Source: Alphaproteobacteria bacterium (GTDB taxonomy: Bacteria; Pseudomonadota; Alphaproteobacteria; MPNO01; UBA2964). Taken from it: a DNA stretch of 33,298 bases. The stretch lies in contig WHUE01000043.1 in the NCBI GenBank assembly GCA_009377375.1, positions 1-33,298 on the forward strand, read 5' to 3'. Made by a program: the position numbers and the translations under genes. Below the pieces are notes generated by a model that was not told the origin of the DNA, did not search any database, and worked only from the letters and a program-made list of their open reading frames with translations. Positions 32,132 to 33,298 of the stretch are shown piece after piece. Each line of letters opens with the position of its first letter. Within the stretch, counting starts at the first letter, position 1.

Positions 32132-32758
32132 TCAGTTGAGCTGCGCCTGCGGCCGCGGCTCCTCGGCCACGGTCTCGCCGGTGACGAAGGCGTTGCGCCG
32201 CCGGGCGTCGAGCGCGGCGAGCTCGCGCCCGCGGCCCTCGCGCAGCGCGGTCACCTCCTCGACGCAGGCATAGCCGCCGTCCGACTCGGAGCAGTCGAGC
32301 GAGCGGGCAGCGAGAGCGCGATCCCATTTCTCCGCCACATGGGCGCGGAAGCGACCGTACCACGCGTCCCGCGCCGCCTCGGTGCGGAACGAGGCCGGTT
32401 CCATGTGGACGCGGTAGGCCGAAGGATAGACCCGGTCGCGGTCGTTGATCATGTCGATCACCACCCCCAGCGAGCTGCCGAAGACGAGGTTGCCGAACAT
32501 GCGGTTGTCGAACCGCGCCTTCATCCATCCCTTCGCCGCGCGGTGGCCCGGCGCGGTGCAGGTGACGGCCAGCGGCGCGGCGGCGATCGGCGGCGCAACG
32601 GCGGCCGGGGTGCGAACGGTCTCGCGGTAGCCCCGCCCTTCCAGCACGCATTCCGCGCCGGCCGGGCTGGTCGCGATCCGCGTTTCCTGTTCGGACAGGC
32701 TGGAACAGCCCGCAAGCGCCGCGCCCAGACCGACCAGAAGATATGCCGCGTGCCGCAT
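32132..32758 (-). CDS. Putative lipoprotein of unknown function
   Basis: The 208-residue protein from ATG 32758 has a lipoprotein signal peptide (MRHAAYLLVGLGAALAGCSS) with the lipobox LAGC at about residues 15-18, so it should be lipid-anchored in the periplasm. A PEGA-like stretch follows (IATSPAGAECVLEGRGYRETVRTPA), then a glycine-rich hydrophobic segment MFGNLVFGSSLGVVIDMIND, typical of small outer-membrane-associated lipoproteins. A charged C-terminal part with paired cysteines (LDCSES and YACVEEV) may form a disulfide. I do not recognise a specific family. AGGGA lies about 8 bases before the ATG; longer starts are open but would hide the signal peptide. It converges with ligB. Confidence 0.75.
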   Translation of the reverse strand: MRHAAYLLVGLGAALAGCSSLSEQETRIATSPAGAECVLEGRGYRETVRTPAAVAPPIAAAPLAVTCTAPGHRAAKGWMKARFDNRMFGNLVFGSSLGVVIDMINDRDRVYPSAYRVHMEPASFRTEAARDAWYGRFRAHVAEKWDRALAARSLDCSESDGGYACVEEVTALREGRGRELAALDARRRNAFVTGETVAEEPRPQAQLN

Positions 32759-32971
32759 GACAATGTCCCTGTATCTTGGCATCCTGGGGCAGTGTCGCGC
32801 GGAAATCTCTAACGAAACCTTTACCTTACCGGGAGGTTGTCCGCGATTTGGCGGCGGTTTTCCCGGAAATTGTCGGCGAATGCCACGGCTGGCCGGTTTA
32901 ATCGCGGGATCGGCTGGAATGCGACACAACTCCCTCCCGCGTCATGGTCGTCGAAGGCGGACGGGTCCCGG

Positions 32972-33298
32972 TCAGACCGGCTCGGCGTGGTCCGCCTTCC
33001 AGCGCTCGGCCATGGCGCGGCGGTCGATCTTGCCGCGCTGGTTGTGGGCAAGCGTATCCACCAGCACGATGTCGCGCGGCCGCTTGAAGGCCGGCAGTAC
33101 GGATTCGCAATGGGCGCGAAGCGCGGCCTCGGTCAGCCCCGACTCCGGCCGGGGCGCGACATAGGCGACCAGCTCCTCGCCGTAGATCTTGTCGGGGATG
33201 CCGATGGTGGCGACCTCGAACACGTCCGGGTGCTTCGCGATGGCGTTGTCGATCTCCAGCGGCGCGATGTTGACGCCGCCGCGGATGATCAGGTCCTT
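32972..33298 (-). CDS. AMP-forming acyl-CoA synthetase / ligase, C-terminal part (5' end beyond window)
   Basis: The frame is open from the window edge to the stop at 32972, giving the last 108 residues. KDLIIRGGVNIAPLEIDNAI is the hinge and start of the C-terminal domain. Then come HPDVFEVATIGIPDKIYGEE, LVAYV and the A10 motif NQRGKIDRRAM with the conserved catalytic lysine. These define the ANL (acyl-adenylate-forming) family, which activates carboxylic acids as CoA thioesters using ATP. Placement near aromatic genes suggests an aromatic or fatty acid substrate, but the substrate-binding domain is outside the window. Confidence 0.92.
   Translation of the reverse strand, partial: KDLIIRGGVNIAPLEIDNAIAKHPDVFEVATIGIPDKIYGEELVAYVAPRPESGLTEAALRAHCESVLPAFKRPRDIVLVDTLAHNQRGKIDRRAMAERWKADHAEPV

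Noticed and set aside
1-33298. tRNA/rRNA genes, CRISPR arrays, prophage or a defence island
   Set aside because: I found no cloverleaf, repeat-spacer pattern, integrase, phage structural gene or recognisable defence gene in either strand.

Overview
The window is uniformly GC-rich, densely coding DNA that looks like an alphaproteobacterial chromosome. The best clue is the gene order histone-deacetylase-like / xseB / ispA / dxs / tlyA, which is common in Rhodospirillales-type genomes. SoeABC, a UbiD/LigAB aromatic cluster and an LpxR-type outer-membrane protein also fit a free-living, probably aquatic or soil, respiratory heterotroph. I see no rRNA, tRNA, CRISPR array or complete insertion sequence. 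No stretch longer than about 260 bases lacks a gene.

Layout. (1) 1-7414, minus strand: a housekeeping block of histone-deacetylase-like amidohydrolase, xseB, ispA, dxs, a MATE transporter, tlyA and a TrmA/RlmD-type RNA methyltransferase cut by the window edge. ispA and dxs supply isoprenoid precursors; the MATE gene sits inside an otherwise conserved run. (2) 7672-12173, plus: an RND efflux pair (adaptor and pump) with overlapping stop and start. (3) 12194-17915: an ETHE1/Blh-like MBL-fold enzyme (minus) divergent from soeABC (plus), a molybdenum sulfite:quinone dehydrogenase. Together they could make sulfite from persulfide and oxidise it. (4) 17935-21173: a Bax-like glucosaminidase, an AGXT-type aminotransferase and an LpxR-like lipid A deacylase. 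(5) 21255-22815, minus: a decaying signalling module with a frameshifted small gene, an intact single-domain response regulator and a histidine kinase remnant. The remnant's H-NOX-like sensor lacks the usual heme histidine and is joined out of frame to the ATPase domain with the phospho-acceptor domain missing. (6) 22990-25016: a small unknown protein, a cytochrome b561-type membrane protein, and a cobalt-type nitrile hydratase/thiocyanate hydrolase-like alpha subunit with a short partner resembling only the N-terminal half of a beta subunit. (7) 25192-32124, plus: an aromatic-catabolism region of ubiD, marR, an ornithine cyclodeaminase/mu-crystallin homologue, a gentisate-dioxygenase-like cupin, a DapA-family lyase and ligAB. 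A MarR-type palindrome lies on the -10 of a good promoter before the cyclodeaminase homologue. A 459-bp segment holding a VOC-family gene and bounded by perfect 14-bp inverted repeats with TA ends sits between the dapA-like gene and ligA. (8) 32132-33298, minus: a lipoprotein and the C-terminal end of an AMP-forming acyl-CoA ligase.

The most notable items are the VOC cassette, the broken H-NOX-like kinase locus, the unusual ring-cleavage gene set with its visible MarR operator, the incomplete nitrile-hydratase-like pair, and the persulfide-to-sulfate gene neighbourhood. All functional assignments rest on sequence reading alone; no database search was run.
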